The position numbers and the translations under genes were made by a program. Source: a virus. From it: a DNA stretch of 22,516 bases. The notes under the pieces are model-generated. The model saw only the letters and a program-made list of their open reading frames with translations, searched no databases and was not told the origin of the DNA. The stretch covers positions 1 through 22,516 of IMG/VR virus record IMGVR_UViG_3300013004_002107, one strand, 5' to 3'. Of this stretch, positions 7,751 through 16,203 are shown in pieces. Position 1 is the first letter of the stretch, and each line of letters opens with the position of its first letter.

Positions 7751-8319
7751 AAGTGATGCAGATAGGGTCTAACAAAGGCGACGACCATCTATCAAAATAT
7801 CTTAAAGACAACTATAAAGAATTAGATTTTGGTTTATTTGTAGAAGCAAATCCTCTTCATATTGGTAGTTTACTAAACTGCTATTCTTGTTATGAGAATG
7901 TTATTGTAGAGAATATTGCGATAAAAGTTCCATCATATCCTGATGATAAAGTAAAACTATATTATCATGAAAATGATGGTCCAATGTATCATGTTGCATC
8001 ATTAGTTAAAGAACATATATTAGTGTATTATTTCCCAGAAGGATTAAGAAGTTTTGATATTCCTTGTATAACACTTGAACAATTATTTCACAAATATGAG
8101 ATTACAACATTAGATTGGTTACTTCTTGATATTGAAGGTATTGATGCTGAGATATTATTAACTACAGATTGGACTAAATACGATATTAACAAAATAGAGT
8201 ATGAGAAACTGCATTTAGGTTCTCACGAAAAAGAGATTGAAAATTTATTTAAACAACTTGGTTATGCTCAAGTTGAATCTCTTGATAAAAAATACGATGT
8301 TGCTTGGGAAAAATTATGA
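7747..8319 (+). CDS. FkbM-family methyltransferase
   Basis: The 190-residue protein begins with MKVMQIGSNKGDDHL, a compact SAM-binding glycine loop. The middle has FGLFVEANP, where the acidic residue after the second strand fits the SAM ribose-binding position. Near 122-137 it has LDWLLLDIEGIDAEIL, the D-x-E-G-x-E signature of FkbM-type methyltransferases. FkbM enzymes methylate hydroxyl groups on sugars or natural products. The start is ATG 7747, on the ATGA overlap with the preceding gene; a TTG 15 nt upstream in frame is less likely. Two further FkbM-like domains occur in the fused proteins at 10270 and 13318. Confidence 0.8.
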   Translation: MKVMQIGSNKGDDHLSKYLKDNYKELDFGLFVEANPLHIGSLLNCYSCYENVIVENIAIKVPSYPDDKVKLYYHENDGPMYHVASLVKEHILVYYFPEGLRSFDIPCITLEQLFHKYEITTLDWLLLDIEGIDAEILLTTDWTKYDINKIEYEKLHLGSHEKEIENLFKQLGYAQVESLDKKYDVAWEKL

Positions 8320-9848
8320 ACATTACACTATATGCTATCTCTAAAAACGAAGAGAAGAACATTGGGAGATTTATTGAAATCTCCAAGAAGTTTATAAATA
8401 CCGTTGTAGTTGATACTGGAAGCACAGATAATACAGTAAAACTACTGAAGGAAGCAGGCATTGAAGTCTATGAGCATCCACAAACGAGAGATGAATTTGA
8501 TTTCTCCAAAGTAAGAAATCTGGCACTGTCTTATGTGAAGACTGACTGGGCATTTTCTTTAGACTTTAATGAGGATGTTGATGAGTTCTTTCCAGAAGGT
8601 CTTGATGTGATTGCTGAAGAGTTCACAGCATTCAGGCACGAACGATATGATAAGGTAGGAGACCAAGAACCAACTCCAGGTCAAACTGCTCATACTCGGT
8701 TTCATAGAACCAAGAACTATACTTGGGTAAATGCCGTTCATGAAAGTCCAGTCTTCATTCCAACTGAAGAACATTTGAATGAGAGTGCAGTTGATACTAC
8801 AATTAAGATTACTAAAAATGTTCATAACACTGTAGACAAGCAACTCTTCTATCTGTCTATTTGCGAAAGAGAGTTTGAAAAAGATAAGTCAAACACTTAT
8901 TACCTTTGGTTTATTTTCAAGCATTATTTTGAAGTCAAGAACCTCAATAAGGCACTTGAACTTGGTCAGGAGTATCTAAATCTTTCTAGAGCATACTTTG
9001 ACCCCACCAGAATTGATGTGTTTATGATGTGTAGTATTGCTCTCATTAGCACTCAAAATATTCAGCAAGCATCCAACTATGCCTTTCATGCAGTAAGTGA
9101 GGCAATGAATGTTGGTGGAGATGTTATGGGTAAGGCATTTACTCATCTACTTAACATCGGTAAACTCACACAGAACCCAAACATTATTGTCTTTGCTTCG
9201 GGATTTAATCCAGAGACTTTAAGACTTAAGGAAAGAATGGATGCCATTGATAAACTTTTCCTGACTAATCTAGATGATACTCCAGCAACTGCTTGGTCTG
9301 GCCATCGTCAGTTTGCCGAATGGTTAGTTTCTTATATGAAACCAGAAGTTACTGTTGACCTTGGTGTTGATTGGGGATTTTCCACATTTTCACTAGCAAT
9401 TCCTAGAATTGGTAAAGTATATGGTATTGATAACTTTGTTGGTGATTCCTTTGTTGGAACCGATGAACAAAGACTTAAGTACCAGTTTGTAACGACAAAA
9501 AGAGAAAAACTTCATCTTCAGGATAATCTAACTCTTATTGAAGGTGACTTTAACGAAGTTGCAGAAACCTGGGATAAAAAAATTGATATTCTTCACATTG
9601 ATGGAAGTCATAAGTATGAAGATATTAAACAAGATTTTGAAACCTGGAGTAAATTTTTAAATGATGATGGTGTAATTTTAATGCACGATACTTGTGTAGA
9701 AAATTATAATGGAAATGAATATGGAGTAAAAAGATTTTTTGAAGAGATTGATTTACCTAAAGTAACCTTTACTCATTGCTTTGGTCTTGGTGTTGTTTCT
9801 AAAAATGCACAATTAATTGAAACTATTAAAAACCAATTTAATCTATGA
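8316..9848 (+). CDS. Fusion: GT2-like glycosyltransferase, TPR-like linker, class I methyltransferase
   Basis: The 510-residue protein starts with a GT2-type domain. It shows ISKNEEKNI (8-16), VVVDTGSTDNT (30-40) and LDFNEDVD (82-89), the usual NEE, DxGSxD and D-x-D-like motifs. Residues about 185-300 look helical and TPR-like (NLNKALELGQEYLNLS). The C-terminal third has a SAM-binding fold: VDLGVDWGFSTFSLA near 346, ILHIDGSHKYEDIKQDF near 425 and ILMHDTC near 454, as in Methyltransf_24-type enzymes. One polypeptide may therefore add a sugar and a methyl group to the same product. ATG 8316 is preferred because it makes an ATGA overlap with the previous gene; a TTG four codons upstream is an alternative. 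Confidence 0.78.
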   Translation: MNITLYAISKNEEKNIGRFIEISKKFINTVVVDTGSTDNTVKLLKEAGIEVYEHPQTRDEFDFSKVRNLALSYVKTDWAFSLDFNEDVDEFFPEGLDVIAEEFTAFRHERYDKVGDQEPTPGQTAHTRFHRTKNYTWVNAVHESPVFIPTEEHLNESAVDTTIKITKNVHNTVDKQLFYLSICEREFEKDKSNTYYLWFIFKHYFEVKNLNKALELGQEYLNLSRAYFDPTRIDVFMMCSIALISTQNIQQASNYAFHAVSEAMNVGGDVMGKAFTHLLNIGKLTQNPNIIVFASGFNPETLRLKERMDAIDKLFLTNLDDTPATAWSGHRQFAEWLVSYMKPEVTVDLGVDWGFSTFSLAIPRIGKVYGIDNFVGDSFVGTDEQRLKYQFVTTKREKLHLQDNLTLIEGDFNEVAETWDKKIDILHIDGSHKYEDIKQDFETWSKFLNDDGVILMHDTCVENYNGNEYGVKRFFEEIDLPKVTFTHCFGLGVVSKNAQLIETIKNQFNL

Positions 9849-10201
9849 AGATTACAATTCCAGTATCAGTCGGTGAATTATTAGATAAGATTACTATTTT
9901 ACAAATTAAATCTTTATTCACCGACGATGAATATGTTCAAAAGGAATTGGAAGAACTTTATAGAATTAAAAGTACTCTTACTCAATACACTTTAGAATAT
10001 GAAGTGAGATTGAAGAAAGTTAATGAAAAACTTTGGAAAATAGAGGATCAGTTGAGAAAGTTGGAGAAAGAACAAAGATTTGATGAAGAGTTCGTTGAAC
10101 TTGCTCGTAGTGTTTATAAATTAAATGACCGAAGAGCACAGATAAAAAAAGAAATAAATGAACTGACTAATTCAAACTATAAAGAAATTAAGATTTATTG
10201 A
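9845..10201 (+). CDS. DUF6165-like small protein
   Basis: The 118-residue protein begins with MKITIPVSVGELLDKITILQIK and continues with a long, charged, probably coiled-coil helix (about 30-105). The opening VSVGELLDKITIL is characteristic, as I recall it, of the DUF6165 family, which is found in bacterial sugar and glycosyltransferase gene neighbourhoods and has no known activity. It may serve as an oligomerisation or scaffold partner for the surrounding enzymes (inference). It starts on an ATGA overlap with the upstream fusion gene and is the last gene of the 5486-10201 run. A promoter with an internal palindrome begins right after it. Confidence 0.65.
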   Translation: MKITIPVSVGELLDKITILQIKSLFTDDEYVQKELEELYRIKSTLTQYTLEYEVRLKKVNEKLWKIEDQLRKLEKEQRFDEEFVELARSVYKLNDRRAQIKKEINELTNSNYKEIKIY

Positions 10202-10204
10202 AAC

Positions 10205-10233
10205 TTGATTTTTATATAAAAATCAGTTATAAT
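10205..10233 (+). promoter_or_regulatory. sigma70-type promoter overlapping a 20-bp palindrome
   Basis: TTGATT (10205-10210), a 17-nt spacer and TATAAT (10228-10233) form a near-consensus sigma70 promoter. The bases 10206-10225 are a perfect 20-bp palindrome (half site TGATTTTTAT) covering most of the -35 box and the spacer. It could be an operator, a weak hairpin at the end of the upstream unit, or both. It drives the gene at 10270. Confidence 0.65.
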
Positions 10234-10240
10234 GCTAAGT

Positions 10241-10248
10241 AATAAATA
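10241..10248 (+). promoter_or_regulatory. Putative late promoter box (AATAAATA)
   Basis: AATAAATA at 10241-10248 lies 21 nt before ATG 10270 and just downstream of a sigma70-type promoter. The gene could thus be transcribed both by unmodified host polymerase and by the late phage system. Confidence 0.45.
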
Positions 10249-10269
10249 ATCCAAATCATTCATATTTTT

Positions 10270-11928
10270 ATGGCAGTAGATGAACTGAACTTTGTAAAAC
10301 TTGCTTTAGAGAATGGAGGATCAATTCATCCACTTATTCTTCCACACGAAGAACTTAAGGGACCAGCACTCACAAACCCTTCAATTTATCTTGATGGAGA
10401 TAAGTTACTAGTTAATCTTAGAAACATTAATTACACTCTTTATCATTCAGAAAAAAGAAAATTTGAACATCCTTGGGGCCCTCTCGTTTATATTCATCCA
10501 GAAAACGATTGGCGTCTTCGCACTTGGAATTATCTGTGCGAAATGGATGATAATATGAGAATCAAATCTTATCATCGTATAGACACCTCAAGTTTTCCCG
10601 ATAAAGAACTTTGGGATTTTGTGGGATTAGAAGATTGCCGTATTGTTCGTTGGAACAATAAACTCTATATGACTGGAGTAAGGAGGGATCTGGATACGAT
10701 TGGAACGGGTCGTATGGAACTTTCCGAAATTGAATTTACCGAAAATGGTGTAAAGGAAGTAAGTCAACATCGTATTCCTGCCCCACCTCCAGACCAAGAG
10801 TATTGCAACAAGAACTGGATGCCTATTCTTGATATGCCATATCATTATGTGAAATGGACAAATGGTACTGAAATTGTTAGATATAATATTGATACGAATA
10901 CTACAGAGACTGTTCTAAGAAGAGATTGGAAAGATTTTGGAACCACTGATCTTCGTGGTGGTTCTCAGATTATTCCTCTGGGTGACAATTATAGATTCTG
11001 TTTGACTCACGAAACTTATCTGACTCAAAGTGCCGCTGGAAGAAAAGATGGTGTGTATCGTCATCGTTTCATTGTCTGGGACAAGGAATGGAATATTGTT
11101 AAAGTATCAAGGCAATTCTCATTTATGAATGCCGAGATTGAATTTGCCGTTGGTATGGTAGAATATAAAGGTAATTATCTGATTACTTTTGGGTATCAAG
11201 ATAATGCAGCATATTTGGTTAAGGTATCCAAAGAATTTGTATTGGATTTTATTGGGATTGAAAATACATCAGAATCTCAACCAGAATCATTTCCGCCATT
11301 CACTGGATATCCTACAGAATCATTAGAAGGTCATATCTATTATACAAATGAAGAATGGACTTCACGACCTTTTTATGTCAACATTATTGAATTTCTCAAA
11401 GAAAGACAAATCAAATCAGTTCTAGATGTAGGTGGATGCACTGGGGAAGTTCCTAAAATTATGTTTGATAAAATTTCATCATTGGAGACTGCTTTGATTC
11501 TTGAACCAGTATCAGTAAACTTTAATTTTATTCAAGATAGATTTAAGAACGAATATCGTATTAAAGTAATTAATAAAGCACTTTATTATGGTGCTGACTT
11601 CATTTCATTGGGTCAATCTGATGGAAATGTAGGTGGATATAATATGCATTCCGATAATCATAATGTACAGTTCAACGACATTCCTACAACGACTTTAGAG
11701 AATCTTCCGAAATACGATTTCCTTAAGATTGATATTGAAGGTGCCGAAAGAAATATACTAGAAAATGCAAGTTGTTTTGTAGACTTCAAATATATTGCAA
11801 TTGAATTCCACGATGAAATGGGAAGTACTTGGCCAGAATTGGTTGAGAAATATATTCCCACTCATAAGATTGCGGTGGATGGTAGATTGTATGGAAACCC
11901 AGAATCAGTATTGCTTGAATTGAAATAA
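10270..11928 (+). CDS. Fusion: GH130-like beta-propeller and FkbM-family methyltransferase
   Basis: The 552-residue protein has an N-terminal part (about 1-335) that resembles the five-bladed propeller of GH130 mannoside phosphorylase-like and related glycosidase-like proteins. It shows NPSIYLDGDKLLVNLR, GLEDCRIVRWNNKLYMTG, NWMPI, RGGSQIIPLGDNYRFCLTHE and VGMVEYKGNYLITFGYQD. The C-terminal part (about 375-552) is an FkbM-type methyltransferase with SVLDVGGCTGE near 382-392 and FLKIDIEGAERNIL near 483-496. The propeller may bind or process a glycan that the second domain methylates. Whether the glycoside-active residues are kept cannot be judged by eye. ATG 10270 is preceded by a sigma70-type promoter and a late box, and the stop overlaps the next start (TAATG). 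Confidence 0.75.
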   Translation: MAVDELNFVKLALENGGSIHPLILPHEELKGPALTNPSIYLDGDKLLVNLRNINYTLYHSEKRKFEHPWGPLVYIHPENDWRLRTWNYLCEMDDNMRIKSYHRIDTSSFPDKELWDFVGLEDCRIVRWNNKLYMTGVRRDLDTIGTGRMELSEIEFTENGVKEVSQHRIPAPPPDQEYCNKNWMPILDMPYHYVKWTNGTEIVRYNIDTNTTETVLRRDWKDFGTTDLRGGSQIIPLGDNYRFCLTHETYLTQSAAGRKDGVYRHRFIVWDKEWNIVKVSRQFSFMNAEIEFAVGMVEYKGNYLITFGYQDNAAYLVKVSKEFVLDFIGIENTSESQPESFPPFTGYPTESLEGHIYYTNEEWTSRPFYVNIIEFLKERQIKSVLDVGGCTGEVPKIMFDKISSLETALILEPVSVNFNFIQDRFKNEYRIKVINKALYYGADFISLGQSDGNVGGYNMHSDNHNVQFNDIPTTTLENLPKYDFLKIDIEGAERNILENASCFVDFKYIAIEFHDEMGSTWPELVEKYIPTHKIAVDGRLYGNPESVLLELK

Positions 11929-13271
11929 TGGAACATATTTGCGGAAGTGATAATTTTGGTGAAGGTTGGTTTTCTTATCCCAATCTTTACTCTAGAGTTG
12001 CAAAACGATTTCCTTCGGGAAGTCGTTTCGTAGAAGTTGGTTGTTGGAAAGGTAAATCGGCAGCATATATGTGCGTTGAGATTGCCAATTCCAATAAGGA
12101 CATTGAGTTCTTCTGTGTAGATACTTGGGAAGGAAGTGTTGAGCACGAAGGAATGAAAGAGTTGCCAAAACTCTATGATATTTTTATTGACAACATGAGA
12201 CCTGTTGAGCAATATTATTTTCCTCTCAAGATGACTTCTCTTGAGGCAGTAAATAAATTCAAGGATAATTCTCTTGACTTTGTTTTCATTGATGCTTCTC
12301 ATGAGTATGAGGATGTTAGAGATGATATTATTGCTTGGTATCCTAAAGTCAAACCAGGTGGAATTATTGCTGGTCATGATTATTATCACGAAGAATACGA
12401 TTGGTTTCCAGGTGTAAAACGAGCAGTTAATGAATTGCTGACTGAATTTATTTCCGATGAAAAGTGCTGGATTCACTATAAACCAGATCCATCTAAACTG
12501 AAAAATCTACCTCCAGTTCATTATATTAGTGTTGAGTATTGTACCGAAAGAAGAGAAAAACTACATCAAAAGTTTGCTCAGTTTGGTATTGAGAATATTA
12601 CAGGTCACATTTTTCAAAAGTATGATGATACTCAGCACGAAATTATATCAGATTATATTGATTATCTGACTATCGGTAGTAGAGGTCCTGTTACTTCACA
12701 CCTGAAGGCAATTAAAGAATGGTATGATAATACTAAGGAGGAAGTTGCTTTCTTCTGTGAAGATGATTTAAGTATGGACTTAATCCAATATTGGAACTTT
12801 ACTTGGGATGATTTTTATAATAGTCTTCCTGATGACTGGGAGATTGTTCAACTTGCTTGGTTGAGGTATGAGTTTAATACATTTAAGATTGGTTTCCGCA
12901 ATCGTTGTTGGTGCGATTGGTCTGGTTGTGCGTATCTTATTAAAAGAGGATTTGTCAAAAAACTAATTGATACATATTATTATGATGGTAAGTTTCATCT
13001 AGATGTAAAAGGTGAGGATATTCATCTTAGAGAAGATTGGGCAAAGGTTCCTGTAATTGAAACAATTATATTCTCAGCATTAGGTAAAGTCTATACTGCT
13101 CCCTTATTCACTGAAGATTTGAGTTTCCTACCTTCATATCTAGACCCAAATACAGAGGAGGGAAAGAAACAACCAATTCACGAGGCTCATTATGAATCTT
13201 ATGACAATAATGTAGATTGGTGGAGAAATATTGGTTCTACTCAAACAATTGAAGAATTTATGAGGGAATGA
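11928..13271 (+). CDS. Fusion: class I methyltransferase and GT25-like glycosyltransferase
   Basis: The 447-residue protein starts with a SAM-dependent methyltransferase (about 1-185): FVEVGCWKGKSAAYM (34-48), FIDASHEYEDVRDDI near 119 and GGIIAGHDYYHE near 144, as in Methyltransf_24-type enzymes. From about 195 to the end it has a GT25-like domain (LPS biosynthesis/collagen galactosyltransferase type). The domain opens with VHYISVEYCTERREKL, then GPVTSHLKAIKEWY and VAFFCEDDLSM, whose EDD is the expected metal site. This second half is clearly homologous to the first domain of the next protein. The gene overlaps its upstream neighbour by TAATG. Its stop overlaps a 16-codon ORF that leads into the next gene. 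Confidence 0.8.
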   Translation: MEHICGSDNFGEGWFSYPNLYSRVAKRFPSGSRFVEVGCWKGKSAAYMCVEIANSNKDIEFFCVDTWEGSVEHEGMKELPKLYDIFIDNMRPVEQYYFPLKMTSLEAVNKFKDNSLDFVFIDASHEYEDVRDDIIAWYPKVKPGGIIAGHDYYHEEYDWFPGVKRAVNELLTEFISDEKCWIHYKPDPSKLKNLPPVHYISVEYCTERREKLHQKFAQFGIENITGHIFQKYDDTQHEIISDYIDYLTIGSRGPVTSHLKAIKEWYDNTKEEVAFFCEDDLSMDLIQYWNFTWDDFYNSLPDDWEIVQLAWLRYEFNTFKIGFRNRCWCDWSGCAYLIKRGFVKKLIDTYYYDGKFHLDVKGEDIHLREDWAKVPVIETIIFSALGKVYTAPLFTEDLSFLPSYLDPNTEEGKKQPIHEAHYESYDNNVDWWRNIGSTQTIEEFMRE

Positions 13272-13317
13272 TTAATAAACTAATAAAAATGAACAAAATT
13301 ACTAATCGCATAAAATA

Positions 13318-16197
13318 ATGAAAAATAACAAACTTGAAAACTTTCCATCAGTCTACTATGTTTCATTAGAAGAAAGCGTAGATAGGCAGCAAAATTTAGA
13401 GAAGCAGTTTGCCGAATATGGAATTACTCCAAAGGCAGTTATATCCAAAAGATATTCTGAGTCTGATGATGAAATTACCGGAAAATTTTTAGACCAAATG
13501 AATGGAGGGACAATTGGTTGTGCAGTCTCTCACATTAAGGCAATTCGTAGATGGTACGAAGAAACCGATGAAGATTATGGATTCTTTTGTGAAGACGATT
13601 TAAGTCTTGAAACCATTCAATATTGGGACTTTACATGGGAAGAGTTTATTGAAACAATTCCCGAAGATTCCTTATATGTGCAGTTACTAGTAATCAGAGA
13701 TAACTATGAAACATTTGAAATAAGAAAAAAATTATGGGATGATTGGGCGGCAACTGCATATATTCTTACACGAGATTATGCAAAACTCTTGATTGATAGC
13801 TATTGTCGGGGCGAAAAAAAGTTTCATCTTGAAATTCCCGGTGTTAATAATTATGCAGTTCCTCTGGTTGAAAATATTTTATTTGAAACAATTAATAAAG
13901 GTGGTTCCGTAATTCCTTTATTTGTAGAAGATATCAAGTTTGCTACTACATTTTCCCCAGAGGAAGATGGGGAAGTTGAAAATAATCAAAAAAGAGGTCA
14001 TTATGAGTCAAGAGAAACTGTTCTAAATTATTGGAAAAACAAAGAACAAATGAAATCATTTGCAGTTGAGAAAGTAGAAGAAAAAGAAGAAGAACCTCAA
14101 GATTTTACGATGAATCAGATTGAGTATCTTCTTACACAATATACTAATGACCCAGAAAATGCCGAAAATAATCTCAAAGTGGGTGCTTGGTATTGGAATC
14201 AAAGGCATACTGCACCTGCACTTTCATACTTTTTAAGATGTGCAGAAAGAGCAGAAGATCCAAATCTTGCTTATGAGGCACTATTATGGGCTCATTTTTG
14301 CTATGAAATGCAAGGAACAAGAGATTTGACTTCCCGTGGTTTACTTCAACATGCAGTATACACCTTACCAAATCGTCCAGAAGCATATTATCTTCTTGCT
14401 AAGTTTCATAGTAAGAGAGAGCAGTGGACTGATGCTTATATTATAGCAACTCAGGGTTTGAATTTAACAGAAAAGGATTTACCTCCACTTAAACATGATG
14501 TTGGATATCCTGGAACTTATGGTCTTCTGTTTGAAAAAGCAGTTTCTGGTTGGTGGTGGGGTAAAAACGAAGAGTCTGGTTTAATCTTTAAGGATTTGTA
14601 TGAGAACCACGATATGCAAAATGAGTATCGTGGTTCGGTTTTGGACAATCTTAAAAAGTATTTTCCAAGTTATTTGGTTCCGGACAATTTTGATTGGGGA
14701 GGAACAGATCCAGAATATGCTCAGATGTTTACCAATGAGAATTTTATTGAGAGAACATATGAGAAACATTGTCGTATTAAGACGGGAGACATTGTAATTG
14801 ATGCCGGTGCAAACTGCGGTTCATTTACATATTCAATTTTAGGTAAAAATCCCAAGCAAGTATATTGTGTTGAACCTTCCAATACTCTTATTCATTCTCT
14901 GAAAAAGAATGTTGGGCATGGTCCAGTAACTTTCATTAATAAGGCAATTTCAGACTTTGAAAGTGATAGTGTTGTGATTGCTGATAGGGGTGTCTACATC
15001 TATGAAAATAATGGAAATGAATATTCCACAACAACATTTAAAAAGATTATTGAAGAAAACAACATTACCCAAGTTGATTTTTTAAAGATTGATTGTGAAG
15101 GTGGGGAGTATTCTATTTTTACGAAAGAAAACTACGATTTTATTATTAAAAATGTCAAGCACTGTGCTGGAGAATGGCACATTAATGACCATAAAGATGC
15201 AATAGAGAGGTTCATTGAATTCCGAGATTTATATCTCACCAAATGTAACTTACTTCACGTTTATGAAAGAAGCGGTAAGGAAGTTACCGAACACATCTTT
15301 GATGATACCTACCTCTACGGATTCAGAGAATATTGGAAAGATACTTATCTTGGACAGTTTATTATCTACTTTACCTTTAATAATTCAACCGAAGATAGTG
15401 TAGATGTTGTTGAAGTCAGTGAAAGTGAGAAAATAGACATTATTCTTCAAGGTAAATATACTGAATACACTGATGAGATTATTGATGAGTATTTAAGAGT
15501 ACCTTTTGTAAATAATATAATCGTTTCTTGTTGGGGGGATGATAGGCCCGACCATTATCGCTCACCAAAAGTTAAATATGTTAGAAGTGTATATCCATTA
15601 ACTCCGGGAACTTGCAATAAAAATTTACAGATTACAACATCTTTTGCCGGAATTAAACTCTGCGAAACAAAGTTTTCTGTAAAGATGAGATCCGATCAAA
15701 AATATAATTACAATAGTATGATGAGTATGTATGAATTTTTTATGAAAAATCATACAAATGATAATATTTTTGTTGCAGGAATGTTTCCTTCATTACTTTT
15801 TCATCCAAGAGATCACATTTATTGGGGAGAAACAAAGGATCTTTATTGCTTGTTTGATATTCCTTTGGAGTATAATAGTCTTATTGATAAAGTTCGTATT
15901 GGAAAATATGAACTTGCAGAATATTCAAACTATTTGACACGACCTGAGACTTATATTGGAGCACATTACTGTGCTAAATTTGATGACTGTGTTAAGAAAA
16001 TGCTGATTGAACCTGAGAAATACCTTTATGATGATGCAATTAATTGGCAATATGCTAAGGATTTTAGTGATAGAATAACTCCTTTAATTTTTAAATCTTT
16101 TTCAAGAAAATGTATAGATTTTGATTGGACCTGCAAACCGGGATTTACAATTCAATCATATCTGGATGTCTGTTCTTGGCACGAAGATGGTTTTTAA
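13318..16197 (+). CDS. Four-part fusion: GT25-like, TPR, FkbM methyltransferase, WavE-like glycosyltransferase
   Basis: The 959-residue protein, the largest in the window, appears to have four modules. Residues 1-240 are GT25-like (VYYVSLEESVDRQQNL, GCAVSHIKAIRRWY, YGFFCEDDLSLE), paralogous to the preceding protein. Residues about 265-385 are TPR-like helical repeats. Residues about 485-655 are an FkbM methyltransferase (VIDAGANCGSFTYSI near 491, FLKIDCEGGEYSIF near 588). Residues about 700-959 carry IIVSCWGDDRPDHYRSP near 734 and FSVKMRSDQKYN near 786, like WavE lipopolysaccharide-synthesis proteins. It would assemble and methylate a glycan in one polypeptide. No signal peptide or membrane helix is evident. 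Translation may be coupled through the 13268-13318 mini-ORF, since no good ribosome binding site precedes ATG 13318. Confidence 0.78.
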   Translation: MKNNKLENFPSVYYVSLEESVDRQQNLEKQFAEYGITPKAVISKRYSESDDEITGKFLDQMNGGTIGCAVSHIKAIRRWYEETDEDYGFFCEDDLSLETIQYWDFTWEEFIETIPEDSLYVQLLVIRDNYETFEIRKKLWDDWAATAYILTRDYAKLLIDSYCRGEKKFHLEIPGVNNYAVPLVENILFETINKGGSVIPLFVEDIKFATTFSPEEDGEVENNQKRGHYESRETVLNYWKNKEQMKSFAVEKVEEKEEEPQDFTMNQIEYLLTQYTNDPENAENNLKVGAWYWNQRHTAPALSYFLRCAERAEDPNLAYEALLWAHFCYEMQGTRDLTSRGLLQHAVYTLPNRPEAYYLLAKFHSKREQWTDAYIIATQGLNLTEKDLPPLKHDVGYPGTYGLLFEKAVSGWWWGKNEESGLIFKDLYENHDMQNEYRGSVLDNLKKYFPSYLVPDNFDWGGTDPEYAQMFTNENFIERTYEKHCRIKTGDIVIDAGANCGSFTYSILGKNPKQVYCVEPSNTLIHSLKKNVGHGPVTFINKAISDFESDSVVIADRGVYIYENNGNEYSTTTFKKIIEENNITQVDFLKIDCEGGEYSIFTKENYDFIIKNVKHCAGEWHINDHKDAIERFIEFRDLYLTKCNLLHVYERSGKEVTEHIFDDTYLYGFREYWKDTYLGQFIIYFTFNNSTEDSVDVVEVSESEKIDIILQGKYTEYTDEIIDEYLRVPFVNNIIVSCWGDDRPDHYRSPKVKYVRSVYPLTPGTCNKNLQITTSFAGIKLCETKFSVKMRSDQKYNYNSMMSMYEFFMKNHTNDNIFVAGMFPSLLFHPRDHIYWGETKDLYCLFDIPLEYNSLIDKVRIGKYELAEYSNYLTRPETYIGAHYCAKFDDCVKKMLIEPEKYLYDDAINWQYAKDFSDRITPLIFKSFSRKCIDFDWTCKPGFTIQSYLDVCSWHEDGF

Positions 16198-16203
16198 TAT
16201 AAA
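16176..16203 (+). promoter_or_regulatory. Possible sigma70-type promoter for the glutaredoxin gene
   Basis: TTGGCA (16176-16181), a 16-nt spacer and TATAAA (16198-16203) each match five of six consensus positions. The -35 lies inside the end of the 959-residue gene. The -10 is 30 nt before ATG 16234. No terminator is visible between the two genes, so read-through is also possible. Confidence 0.45.

Noticed and set aside
11862-12476. Minus-strand 204-codon frame
   Set aside because: Antisense to the well-supported methyltransferase-GT25 gene, no ribosome binding site or domain. Other minus-strand frames (for example 18671-19267 opposite thyX and 21468-21746 opposite the nuclease) were rejected for the same reason.
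14600-14797. 65-codon plus-strand frame inside the 959-residue gene
   Set aside because: Overlaps the FkbM part of a protein with clear motifs in the main frame; no ribosome binding site.
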